A stretch of 12,345 bases of DNA from an uncultured Treponema sp. (GTDB taxonomy: Bacteria; Spirochaetota; Spirochaetia; Treponematales; Treponemataceae). The notes beneath the pieces were generated by a model. It saw nothing but the letters and a program-made list of their open reading frames with translations, was not told where the DNA came from and did no database searches. The position numbers and the translations under genes were made by a program. The stretch spans positions 1-12,345 of the forward strand of contig CAKUWD010000075.1 of assembly GCA_934699065.1 (NCBI GenBank), read 5' to 3'. This document shows, piece by piece, positions 6,040 through 12,345 of this stretch. The first letter of the stretch is position 1. Each line of letters opens with the position of its first letter.

Positions 6040-6067
6040 ATTCTAAAGCATTATTAATTATTGTCAA
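6040..6067 (-). promoter_or_regulatory. Near-consensus sigma-70 promoter for the microprotein
   Basis: On the - strand, a perfect TTGACA (6067-6062), a 16-bp spacer and TAGAAT (6045-6040) precede the ribosome site by about 16 bp. It is the strongest promoter seen in the window and the best reason to believe the 31-aa gene. Confidence 0.7.
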
Positions 6068-6081
6068 GTTATTAAAGTCAA

Positions 6082-6163
6082 GTATAATAATTATACATAG
6101 TTAATCTGTTCAAAATTACAGTGCCGTTCTATGACACTCTAATATTGTATAATTACATATAAT
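6082..6163 (+). promoter_or_regulatory. Divergent control region: operator-like palindrome and -10 boxes
   Basis: A perfect odd palindrome GTATAATAATTATAC (6082-6096) lies between the two divergent units. Two TATAAT boxes (6148-6153 and 6158-6163) precede the + operon by 27-37 bp, but neither has a good -35 at 16-18 bp, so activation or a weak promoter is possible. AGTG/CACT half-sites (about 6120-6138) flank this region. The + operon start at 6190 is set by GGAGGA, 6 nt upstream of the ATG. Confidence 0.4.
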
Positions 6164-6189
6164 TACATTCATCGTTATGGAGGAAAATT

Positions 6190-6648
6190 ATGTCACTTTG
6201 TTTCTGTGTTATGTGTGATTGCTGGAAAAAAGGAAAAACAAAGAAAACAGAATTAGATAAATATATAGTTCAAGAGCCTTGTGATTTAGAATTAGTTTTA
6301 CCGCCTCAAATAACTGCAAATAAAGTACTTGCAGCACGTTATACAGCAAAATTTCATGAATGGAAATCATCTGTCTGTGAACATGATTTATGGAAAGCAC
6401 ATTATAAATTTAAGACATTGCCATTCATATTAGATGATTTTGGTGGTAAAGAAGAGTTCCCCTGTCTTTATTACAATTTTTACGAAAATCATACTGATGT
6501 AATTCCAATGGAAATGAATAAACAATTTGAGGAAGAAATCACAAAACTTTTCATAAAAAGTGGGTCTAAACATACAGAGGAATATGAAGATTTTTTAGAT
6601 TTATTAAAAACTTCAAATGAAACTGGAAATCCAATTTGCTTTTGCTAA
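6190..6648 (+). CDS. Unrecognised 152-aa protein with cysteine-rich ends, first gene of operon
   Basis: No family recognised. The N-terminus MSLCFCVMCDCW has a CxCxxCxC arrangement (C4, C6, C9, C11) and the last residues are CFC (C150, C152), so the ends could come together around a metal or disulfides. It lacks the charged n-region and lipobox of a lipoprotein, and no membrane helix is seen. The middle is acidic to neutral with Trp/Tyr/Phe-rich stretches (KFHEWKSSVCEHDLWKAHYK, residues ~54-73) and a C-terminal acidic helix region (KQFEEEITKLF, EEYEDFLDLL). A strong ribosome site (GGAGGA) precedes the ATG. The next gene starts 15 bp after the stop with its own AGGAGG, so the two are surely co-transcribed. 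Very low GC compared with host and phage genes suggests separate acquisition. Confidence 0.8.
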   Translation: MSLCFCVMCDCWKKGKTKKTELDKYIVQEPCDLELVLPPQITANKVLAARYTAKFHEWKSSVCEHDLWKAHYKFKTLPFILDDFGGKEEFPCLYYNFYENHTDVIPMEMNKQFEEEITKLFIKSGSKHTEEYEDFLDLLKTSNETGNPICFC

Positions 6649-6663
6649 TTATAGGAGGATTTT

Positions 6664-7980
6664 ATGAGTATTGATATTTATCATTGGTTTGATCATAGAC
6701 TGAATTTCACAACAATAAGTGATTTACATTTTCATCTTGAAAGATATTTAGAAGCAAAAATCACAATTTTCTATACAGCAGATAGTTCTGATAAATGGTG
6801 CCAGGTTTATCCAGAAGACTATGATAAATGGACTCAAATTTATCCGGAACATAAGGAATATTTCAGATACACACGGTTACAATCAATTTCAGAAAAAAAT
6901 AAAACTGAATATTACTTAGAAATCATTGATGGTCATGGAAAGCTTACGGATTTTGAAAATCAAAACATAGATGAACTTATACGAACAAATGAAATTCATT
7001 TATTTTTATCTTCAACAGAGGGGGATATAGAAGTAAATATTAATTATAAAACATTGAAAATTACAGGAGGATTATTAGGATTTCAATGTACAATGGGTAC
7101 TCTTGCTGATACATTAGAAAATCCAGATGAAGGTTTTACAGAAGATTGTTTGAAAATTTTATTTCGAATAAATAAATTCGTAAAAGCTTTCGACTCTCAA
7201 TATATGCTTTTAATAGGTGATACTCAAAGTATAAACTGGGAAAACATGGATGACGACTTATATTATGAAAAATACACAATTCCAGAGGCCTTACAAAAAT
7301 ACACAGAACTTGGAATAATAATAATCACAGAGACAATGATATTGAATAAAGAAATAAAGCCATATATTTCAGAAGAAGAATTTTATAATCATGTCTATTA
7401 TTTTAATCTTCAAAAATTATTTCCATATCTTATTCCCTGTGAATTCCGAGAAGAACCTCAGGAGCCAGAAGAATATTATTACAAACCAAAACAAAAGCCA
7501 CCTGTCGTTTATTTAGAAGCATCGATTGCAACTACAGAAAATAAGCCTGGGGAAATAAAAAAGGAAGTAATTAGAATTGAACAAAATCGAGAAGGTTATA
7601 AAGCTTATACAATCACAAAAAAAACTTATGATATGAATGATGAGTTAATTTCATCGGAAGAAGTGGACTATTCTTCACAACAATGTGCCAACATTTTAGA
7701 ACAGGCAAAAAGATTAGATTATGGCATTCTTGTAAAAAATTATTTTAAGTATACCAAAGGAAATGGAAAAATTTATTCATTGAATTATCATAATATAGAT
7801 TTTTCTATTTCCGTTTCATTATGGTGTTCGACACATGAAGAAAAAGCACCAAAAGAATTTGTTGATTTTATTCAGGATTTATTTATTCCTAAAAAGAAAA
7901 CTTATCAAAGGGAAATTGAAGTAGATGGCTATTCAATAGATTGGATTCCAACAGAAAGAAATCCCCCAAAAAATAGATAA
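6664..7980 (+). CDS. Unrecognised 438-aa protein, second gene of operon
   Basis: No family recognised. The start is fixed by AGGAGG five bases before the ATG. It appears soluble: no signal peptide or membrane span. Two parts are suggested. Residues ~1-265 are aromatic-rich alpha/beta (opening MSIDIYHWFDHRLNF) and hold a tandem 11-residue repeat at 43-64 (DKWCQVYPEDY, then DKWTQIYPEHK; 33 nt per unit). After a Pro/Tyr/Lys linker (EEPQEPEEYYYKPKQKPP, ~265-282), residues ~283-438 look beta-rich, with alternating charged strands and an aromatic SVSLWC segment. The position in an AT-rich block near the attachment site, in an operon with its own terminator and opposite to the phage genes, fits a prophage cargo gene. 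Immunity, toxin-antitoxin or anti-phage roles are possible, but no catalytic motif is visible. Confidence 0.85.
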   Translation: MSIDIYHWFDHRLNFTTISDLHFHLERYLEAKITIFYTADSSDKWCQVYPEDYDKWTQIYPEHKEYFRYTRLQSISEKNKTEYYLEIIDGHGKLTDFENQNIDELIRTNEIHLFLSSTEGDIEVNINYKTLKITGGLLGFQCTMGTLADTLENPDEGFTEDCLKILFRINKFVKAFDSQYMLLIGDTQSINWENMDDDLYYEKYTIPEALQKYTELGIIIITETMILNKEIKPYISEEEFYNHVYYFNLQKLFPYLIPCEFREEPQEPEEYYYKPKQKPPVVYLEASIATTENKPGEIKKEVIRIEQNREGYKAYTITKKTYDMNDELISSEEVDYSSQQCANILEQAKRLDYGILVKNYFKYTKGNGKIYSLNYHNIDFSISVSLWCSTHEEKAPKEFVDFIQDLFIPKKKTYQREIEVDGYSIDWIPTERNPPKNR

Positions 7981-8042
7981 ATCTGCTATTAACGTCCAAT
8001 ACTATAATCGGACATTTTAAAGGTTTTATTTTTTCATGTCGT

Positions 8043-8087
8043 AAAAAGCTCTGTCTAGCTACATGACTTACTAGACAGAGCTTTTTT
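8043..8087 (+). terminator. Strong intrinsic terminator of the 152/438-aa operon
   Basis: A perfect 16-bp stem, AAAAAGCTCTGTCTAG (8043-8058) with CTAGACAGAGCTTTTT (8071-8086), has a 12-nt loop and ends in T6. The A run on the other side makes it potentially bidirectional. Its right arm contains the -35 of the following small gene. A weaker imperfect hairpin (GTCC...GGAC, ~7994-8013) lies between the stop codon and this terminator. Confidence 0.9.
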
Positions 8088-8100
8088 ATATTACTACAAT
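8072..8100 (+). promoter_or_regulatory. Promoter of the 51-aa gene, inside the terminator arm
   Basis: TAGACA (8072-8077), a 17-bp spacer and TACAAT (8095-8100) match the sigma-70 consensus at 5 of 6 in each box. The ATG at 8107 falls where transcription should start, so the mRNA would be leaderless; no Shine-Dalgarno exists. The -10 is part of an exact TTACTACAAT (8091-8100), the same 10-mer as the repeats at 3695-3739. Confidence 0.5.
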
Positions 8101-8106
8101 TTTATT

Positions 8107-8262
8107 ATGACAAATTATGAAGAACTTGATGTTGTTATTTTAAAAGACGGTCGGAAAGTAACTCTCTTAGATTTTTTAGGAGATGGAGACGAATGTATTT
8201 TCGAAGATGACAATAACGAAACGTTCTTTGGTAATGTATCAGATATAATAAAAAAAGCCTAA
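8107..8262 (+). CDS. 51-aa acidic hypothetical protein
   Basis: Starts MTNYEELDVVILKDGRKVT and ends NVSDIIKKA; acidic and probably a small beta-barrel-like fold (alternating hydrophobic strands, a DGR turn, then DGDECIFEDD). The ELDVVxLKDGR opening recalls short single-domain proteins often annotated as DUF4926-like, but this is a weak, from-memory resemblance. It is a separate transcription unit after the terminator of the 438-aa gene. Its last codons lie inside the terminator hairpin of the converging phage operon. AT-rich like the neighbouring cargo genes. Support is a clean frame, sensible composition and a good promoter, offset by the missing ribosome site. Confidence 0.55.
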   Translation: MTNYEELDVVILKDGRKVTLLDFLGDGDECIFEDDNNETFFGNVSDIIKKA

Positions 8263-8310
8263 GATTATGGTCTCACATATTGGTGCTTAACGGTCCATAA
8301 CTGTAGGCTT
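8250..8310 (-). terminator. Intrinsic terminator of the phage operon
   Basis: On the - strand, AAGCCTA (8310-8304) and TTATGG (8300-8295) pair with CCATAA (8270-8265) and TAGGCTT (8261-8255) across a symmetric 3-by-3 internal loop, with a 24-nt apical loop. Seven Ts follow. The + strand lacks a T run, so it is directional. It overlaps the helicase stop codon and the 3' end of the 51-aa gene. Confidence 0.75.
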
Positions 8311-9745
8311 ATTTCATCGCCAGCCATTCACCCTTAACGCAAAGCCCACACCAGAGCCTCTGTCCATTGGTAATCACTCGCTTAAATCCTTTCTCGCTCA
8401 TTCTTCCGCCAAGCCATTTCTGACTCATAATACGTTCATTGTTTTTATTGCACCATTTAACATAAGTCTGATAAAGCAGCGCAGTCGGAAGCCGCCATTT
8501 TAGGCTTGCGTCAATTTCAAGACAGTCAGTAACAAACATTCCAACGCTGTCCATATCCATTCTGTATTCCTCATTTGCTTCACGAACTGCATCCGGCTCG
8601 TCGGTCAGTCCTTCTTTTTTCCAAAGAGCATAGCCCTGAATCAGCCAGTTCAAAATCCCGCTGTTCTCAGCAATCAGTTTTTCAGTCAGCTTCTTATCTC
8701 TCTGCTCCGGAGGAATCGTTACAGTAAAAGGAATCATCTTGATACGTCTCCAGATTCCGTTATCAGCTCCGCGGATTTTCGGTTTATGATTTGTAGCCAT
8801 AAAGATTTTGAATGTAGGCTTAAAAGAAAAATACTCACCGTACAAGAATCTGGCTGTAAGCTCGTCTTCACCGGTTATCTGTTTTATAAGGCTTTCGCTC
8901 ATTTGTTTTCCCTGTTCAACCTCAGTTGTTGTAACAAGTCTCATTCCTTTTAGACGTGCCAGGTCGTTACTCTGTTCTGAAGTCTTTTTCATAAAAGTTT
9001 CTGTACTAGCCGAACAAGAATAATCTCCAAAGAGCTCCTGCAGAACATTTAAGAAAGTTGATTTACCGTTGGCACCTGTTCCCCATAAAATAAAAAGGCA
9101 CTGTTCGCTTACATCGCCACTCAAAGTGTAGCCCATTGCTTTTTGAATAAACTTTATCAGCTGAGTATCTTTATTAAAAATCTGCATCAAAAACATTTTC
9201 CATACAGGACAGTCCGCAGCTTTGTCATAAATAAAATTGCTCTTCTTTGTAATTAAGTGCTTTGTATTCGGCTCACGAGCTTTTCCTGTTCTAAGATTCA
9301 GAGTCAGGTTCTCTACATTAAAAAGATAATTGTCGCTATCCAGCTCCCAGTCTTCAACTTTTATTTCCTTACTCATTTTAAGAATACCGGCAATCGCCTG
9401 GAGTCTTCTAAAGCTTTCACTTTTTACAAGATGCTTTTCAAAGTTCTCCTGCTGGTATTTGTCCGGAATATAACGAAGGCTTCTGTATACCTGATGAACA
9501 AAGATTGGAATCAGTTCTTCAACTCGTCCGCGGTTATCAATTTCCCAGCAGGTATCATTCCAGAATAAAAACTTGTTCCAGGTAATGCAGTATCTTATGA
9601 TGTTTCCGTAAGTCTTAATAAAATAAGAAGCATTAGTCAGGTCTGTAAACTGCATTTCACCTGAAACAAACTTATTTGTTTTCATATCACGACCAATAGC
9701 AACGGCTGCTTCACGGGCCATGTTCTCAAGTTCTTTATCAGTCAT
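8309..9745 (-). CDS. Phage SF3 helicase, D5/P4-primase C-terminal type
   Basis: 478 aa from the ATG at 9745 (an in-frame TTG one codon earlier is less likely). Residues ~33-150 look like a D5_N-type domain (FTDLTNASYFIKTYG, FLFWNDTCWEID). The SF3 ATPase core follows: Walker A GTGANGKST (~222-230), Walker B region RLVTTTEVEQ (~270), the sensor/motif C stretch IFMATNHKP with its Asn (~319), and GIWRRIKMIPF with the arginine-finger pair (~334). A winged-helix-like tail ends the protein. SF3 helicases unwind DNA as hexamers at replication forks. The N-terminal prim-pol domain of full P4-type primases is absent, so a partner primase is expected elsewhere. The start overlaps the upstream stop by 8 nt (translational coupling). 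It is the last gene before the operon terminator. Confidence 0.93.
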   Translation of the reverse strand: MTDKELENMAREAAVAIGRDMKTNKFVSGEMQFTDLTNASYFIKTYGNIIRYCITWNKFLFWNDTCWEIDNRGRVEELIPIFVHQVYRSLRYIPDKYQQENFEKHLVKSESFRRLQAIAGILKMSKEIKVEDWELDSDNYLFNVENLTLNLRTGKAREPNTKHLITKKSNFIYDKAADCPVWKMFLMQIFNKDTQLIKFIQKAMGYTLSGDVSEQCLFILWGTGANGKSTFLNVLQELFGDYSCSASTETFMKKTSEQSNDLARLKGMRLVTTTEVEQGKQMSESLIKQITGEDELTARFLYGEYFSFKPTFKIFMATNHKPKIRGADNGIWRRIKMIPFTVTIPPEQRDKKLTEKLIAENSGILNWLIQGYALWKKEGLTDEPDAVREANEEYRMDMDSVGMFVTDCLEIDASLKWRLPTALLYQTYVKWCNKNNERIMSQKWLGGRMSEKGFKRVITNGQRLWCGLCVKGEWLAMK

Positions 9746-10082
9746 CAATCATTCCATTTTCTTTTAAGATTCTGTAAAACTGAACAAGCTTAAAAGTAAG
9801 CTGTTCATATCCATTCATAACGTCATCACTTCCAATCGTTTTATAAATCTCATCGAGTTTTTCATAAAGAAGAATCAAAGAATGCGGATAATCCCGGAAT
9901 CGTCCAAAATCCCACCAGGCACAAAACTTGTCAGCTTCCTCACTTGGTTTCCAGTTTGGAAAGTTTTTGAATGACCTATAAATTGTAATATCGTCACCAA
10001 TATTTACTACAAAGTCTTTTGCCTCATGCCAGATGTCTATGGGAATATAATCATCCGGCATTTTGATTTTTCGTTTCGTCAT
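9738..10082 (-). CDS. Phage-operon hypothetical protein (114 aa)
   Basis: Not recognised. A basic N-terminus (MTKRKIKMPDD) leads to an aromatic-rich middle (KFCAWWDFGRFRDYPHS, residues ~52-68) and a helical C-terminal half. No membrane span or catalytic motif is seen. The start codon overlaps the stop of the 530-aa tail gene by four bases (ATGA), with GAGG 8 nt upstream, and its stop overlaps the helicase start. It is therefore translated as part of the phage operon. Its position between tail and replication genes gives no firm clue to function; it could be a small helicase partner. Confidence 0.8.
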   Translation of the reverse strand: MTKRKIKMPDDYIPIDIWHEAKDFVVNIGDDITIYRSFKNFPNWKPSEEADKFCAWWDFGRFRDYPHSLILLYEKLDEIYKTIGSDDVMNGYEQLTFKLVQFYRILKENGMIDD

Positions 10083-11671
10083 GTTCCGACCTCATAAACA
10101 AAACGCCTGATTGCTTTTCCGCAGCTTGTTCTGTCATCATCAAAAATAAACTCCGGCCAGAAGGTCCAATAGCCACTCTGGTCAAAATCATTTTCAGACT
10201 GAACATCATAAAAGATAATTCCTTTTTCAGCATCTTTCACAATTGCAGGAAAACTCACAACAGTATCATCAGGCTTACGACCACAAAGATTCACACTTGC
10301 ATATCCTGACAAATCGCAACCACAATCAAACAAAACTCTAAGCTTAGTTTTTCCCTTATAAATTCTTTTCATATTTTTCTCACTCAAAGTTATTTCCAGA
10401 ACAACAGGAGTAAACAAAGTAACAACATTATTAGCCTCACGGATTTTTCCACGCAGCCAATCCCAAAAGCTCATTACAGTTTGAACAGTTCGGAAGAAGA
10501 GTCGTGATGCAAACGGTAAAGCTTCAAAATCAACTTCATCTGTAAAGCTGCGAAAATTATCACCAGAGCGGATAACTATTTCTTCATCATCAACAACAGA
10601 TTCCGGCAGTCTCTTATAATCAGCTACATGACTTGAAGAATCCAAAGTACCAGCACCAGAAAACATAGAACGGATAATCAAAAGAAGCTGCTGCAGAGAA
10701 TCAGAAAAAGAAAAGTCGTCATTCTTTTCAATCTTCATTCTGTTAGAACGATAATTCCTGGCAGTAATTTCTTCCTGGTCCTCATGATTCCTGAAAAAGA
10801 AAATCCGTTTATCAGATAAGTCAGAAAAATTCTTGTTGTCACTTGCTTTCCTAAACAGATGATTAAATCGGTTTGCTCCTGCAGAAAGAACTCCATCAGA
10901 AGAAGCATTCCTCTTCCAATCAGTTTTCCTTGTCAGTCTAGAACTAAGATTCCACAATGATGGTATGTTTCTTTTCCAGATAAGATTTCTGTTATTTGCA
11001 GTAGCAGCTCTTATATTACCAATCACAGTTCTTGTATAAGCAACTGATTCAACTTCGTTTTCATATTGCAAATACAAAGATATTTCATAGTCATTAGAAA
11101 TATTTCTTTGCTGGTTTATAAATTCTGGTGAACTTATATAAGCAATCTGAGAAGCGTAATCCCTACGATGAGCACGAGTCCAGTAAAAATAACTCATGGT
11201 TGTATTTGGATCTTCGACTTCGCCGTTTGAAGCATATCCGTGTAAATCCGAATAAACTCCAAATACAATTCTTTCATCTTTAACAAGCTTTCTTGTTAGA
11301 GTCACATTCATGCTCTTCCAGCCGTTTGCTTGCCCGACAAAAGATGTTTCATAAAAAGAAGCATTAAGACATTGTGTTAGCTGCCAGTTAGAATCAGCTG
11401 CAAACACAACAGGAATAACCGGACTATAATCTATACCATAGTTATAATCCCAATACCATTCAGATGTTGGAGTATAATAATAGAAGACTATCGTTACCGT
11501 ATTTGAATTAGAGTTTTTTGGAACAATAGCTCTACGTCCAAAAATATCCTCTTCATCAACAGTTTCTCCTTCCATATCCTTGTATTCATCTTCGTCCTCA
11601 TCTATACAAACTTCATACCAAGCAAGAAAAAAATCCGGAGTCCTGTTGTTTCCAACAATAGAGTAACTCAT
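10079..11671 (-). CDS. Phage tail-type structural protein with C-terminal BppU-like domain (530 aa)
   Basis: Three parts can be seen. Residues ~1-215 are a beta-rich, aromatic-rich domain with an acidic stretch near the start (CIDEDEDEYKDMEGE). Residues ~216-420 are basic and polar with a DSSSHVADYKR-type motif, which I associate with Treponema prophage proteins. Residues ~423-530 resemble the Ig-like N-terminal domain of siphophage baseplate or tail proteins: YKGKTKLRVLFDCGCDLSGY, then GRKPDDTVVSF, then a strand pair ending in FVYEVG. The role is probably in the tail tip or fibre. The start lies one base after the preceding stop (TGA-T-ATG), so it is coupled to the 184-aa gene. The C-terminal domain assignment is moderate; the first two parts are otherwise unknown. 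Confidence 0.75.
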   Translation of the reverse strand: MSYSIVGNNRTPDFFLAWYEVCIDEDEDEYKDMEGETVDEEDIFGRRAIVPKNSNSNTVTIVFYYYTPTSEWYWDYNYGIDYSPVIPVVFAADSNWQLTQCLNASFYETSFVGQANGWKSMNVTLTRKLVKDERIVFGVYSDLHGYASNGEVEDPNTTMSYFYWTRAHRRDYASQIAYISSPEFINQQRNISNDYEISLYLQYENEVESVAYTRTVIGNIRAATANNRNLIWKRNIPSLWNLSSRLTRKTDWKRNASSDGVLSAGANRFNHLFRKASDNKNFSDLSDKRIFFFRNHEDQEEITARNYRSNRMKIEKNDDFSFSDSLQQLLLIIRSMFSGAGTLDSSSHVADYKRLPESVVDDEEIVIRSGDNFRSFTDEVDFEALPFASRLFFRTVQTVMSFWDWLRGKIREANNVVTLFTPVVLEITLSEKNMKRIYKGKTKLRVLFDCGCDLSGYASVNLCGRKPDDTVVSFPAIVKDAEKGIIFYDVQSENDFDQSGYWTFWPEFIFDDDRTSCGKAIRRFVYEVGT

Positions 11672-11672
11672 A

Positions 11673-12227
11673 TCAAGAACCGCTTACAGTTATCTGCCAA
11701 TCTATCTGAAGTGAATCTGCAGAAGTCACGTTTACTGCAGGAGTAATCTGAGCATAAGCCAGGCACTTAGCCGCAGCTGTGTTTCCGTTCATCAAAGCAA
11801 CTTCGTTAATTCCGTTAGCGTTCAAGTCACCTGCTGCAAAGCTTGTTCTATAAAGAACAACGTTCTGTCCGGAAGAGCCAAAAGCAGCCTGTGTTTTTGG
11901 GAATGTAGAATCCAGCTTTTTGAAAGAGCCTGTCGGAGTATTTACACCAGTGTTGTTCTTAGGAGTAGAGCCGGTCCAGCCAGTACCAACTCTCATATAG
12001 CCATTTGTAGAATCAACCTTATTCTGAGTCGGATTACTAACCAGCAAATCTGCAATCAAACCATCACCCTGACTTGTAATAGTATTGTGATGTTTGAAAA
12101 TCATAGGACGTTCTTTCATTCGGAGAAGGGAACGCCAGAACCCATTCTTAAAATATTTCACATTACCATTACAGTCACGAACGGTAACCGTAACCAATCC
12201 ACGAACTTTTCCTTTACTTGAAATCAT
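11673..12227 (-). CDS. Phage tail-fibre-like structural protein (184 aa)
   Basis: The sequence follows a pattern common in phage tail and fibre-associated proteins. Near residues 44-61, FKHHNTITSQGDGLIADLL matches the usual 'N-x-I-T-x-x-G' opening. It continues to YMRVGTGWTGSTP (a variant of the IGTG..TAP motif) and LYRTSFAAGDLNANGINEVALMN, and closes with the strand VTSADSLQIDWQITVSGS. No signal peptide is seen. The start is fixed by AGGAGA, four bases before the ATG. It lies directly upstream of the 530-aa tail gene with a one-base gap, and after a hairpin that separates it from the small membrane protein gene. Confidence 0.8.
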   Translation of the reverse strand: MISSKGKVRGLVTVTVRDCNGNVKYFKNGFWRSLLRMKERPMIFKHHNTITSQGDGLIADLLVSNPTQNKVDSTNGYMRVGTGWTGSTPKNNTGVNTPTGSFKKLDSTFPKTQAAFGSSGQNVVLYRTSFAAGDLNANGINEVALMNGNTAAAKCLAYAQITPAVNVTSADSLQIDWQITVSGS

Positions 12228-12250
12228 AAAATCTCCTATACGAGAGTGTC

Positions 12251-12273
12251 ATTGTCGGGCTTGACCCGACAAT
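12251..12273. repeat. Palindrome with GGGCTTGACCC-type core
   Basis: ATTGTCGGG (12251-12259) pairs with CCCGACAAT (12265-12273) around a 5-nt loop. It sits between the stop of the partial membrane gene and the ribosome site of the 184-aa gene, inside the phage operon. There is no T run on -, so it is more likely an mRNA-stabilising or REP-like repeat than a terminator. Similar TGTCGGGCTTGACCCGACA palindromes recur in many bacterial genomes (from memory). Confidence 0.6.
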
Positions 12274-12345
12274 CTATCTAACACTTGCAATCAATCCATA
12301 AACAAGAGATGTAATAATCACAGCTCCCGAACCACCAATCAAAGC
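12274..12345 (-). CDS. Small membrane protein, C-terminal end only (partial, holin-like?)
   Basis: Only the last 23 residues are visible, with the 5' part beyond the right edge. They form a Gly/Ala/Ile-rich hydrophobic segment (LIGGSGAVIITSLVYGLIAS) ending in VR and TAG. A tail-adjacent small membrane protein in a phage late operon is often a holin or a lysis-associated protein. That is a guess from position, and the visible part shows no diagnostic motif. Confidence 0.5.
   Translation of the reverse strand, partial: ALIGGSGAVIITSLVYGLIASVR

Noticed and set aside
8808..9568. Plus-strand ORFs of 71 and 103 codons inside the helicase gene
   Set aside because: Antisense shadows of a well-supported coding sequence, without ribosome sites.
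10051..10233. 60-codon - strand ORF across the end of the 530-aa gene
   Set aside because: Out-of-frame shadow spanning the ATGA junction of two better-supported genes.

Overview
The window looks like a Treponema-type spirochaete chromosome. The evidence is a long outer-envelope protein built from FlgD-type Ig-like repeats and ending in an OmpA-like domain, an A+T-leaning codon usage, and a tRNA-Asn remnant without an encoded CCA. The genus is an inference; no ribosomal marker is present.

Left part, about 1-3570, is host chromosome. A 5'-truncated FlgD-repeat/OmpA gene (+) converges on a 5-formyltetrahydrofolate cyclo-ligase gene (-), and the two share a bidirectional terminator. Upstream of the cyclo-ligase lie its promoter, a 157-bp palindromic intergenic element, and the 3' half of a tRNA-Asn(GUU) gene with its own terminator.

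The tRNA homology stops inside the anticodon stem and no 5' half follows, so position ~3571 is read as an attachment site (attR type). Everything to the right is probably an integrated prophage or related element that extends beyond the window. Just inside the junction are 12-bp-phased TTACTACAA repeats, good candidates for integrase arm-type sites, and then a VOC-family (glyoxalase-fold) gene.

Middle part, 4190-8310, is accessory DNA. Positions 4190-5200 form a GC-rich, probably non-coding stretch packed with inverted repeats, including a 160-bp imperfect palindrome and a G-quadruplex motif. Positions 5200-8262 are strikingly AT-rich. They hold a cluster of CAACGCAT repeats, two small genes on the - strand (a 31-aa membrane microprotein with a near-consensus promoter and ribosome site, and a 72-aa protein), a divergent two-gene operon of unrecognised proteins (152 and 438 aa) closed by a strong terminator, and a 51-aa protein with a promoter that would give a leaderless mRNA. 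This is where a cargo (moron) system would be expected.

Right part, 8309-12345, is phage. A tightly packed - strand operon reads from the right edge: the end of a small membrane protein, two tail-type structural proteins, a 114-aa unknown and an SF3 (D5/P4-type) helicase. The genes overlap or nearly touch, and a terminator follows the helicase. No integrase, terminase or capsid gene is inside the window, so the element's other half must lie to the right.
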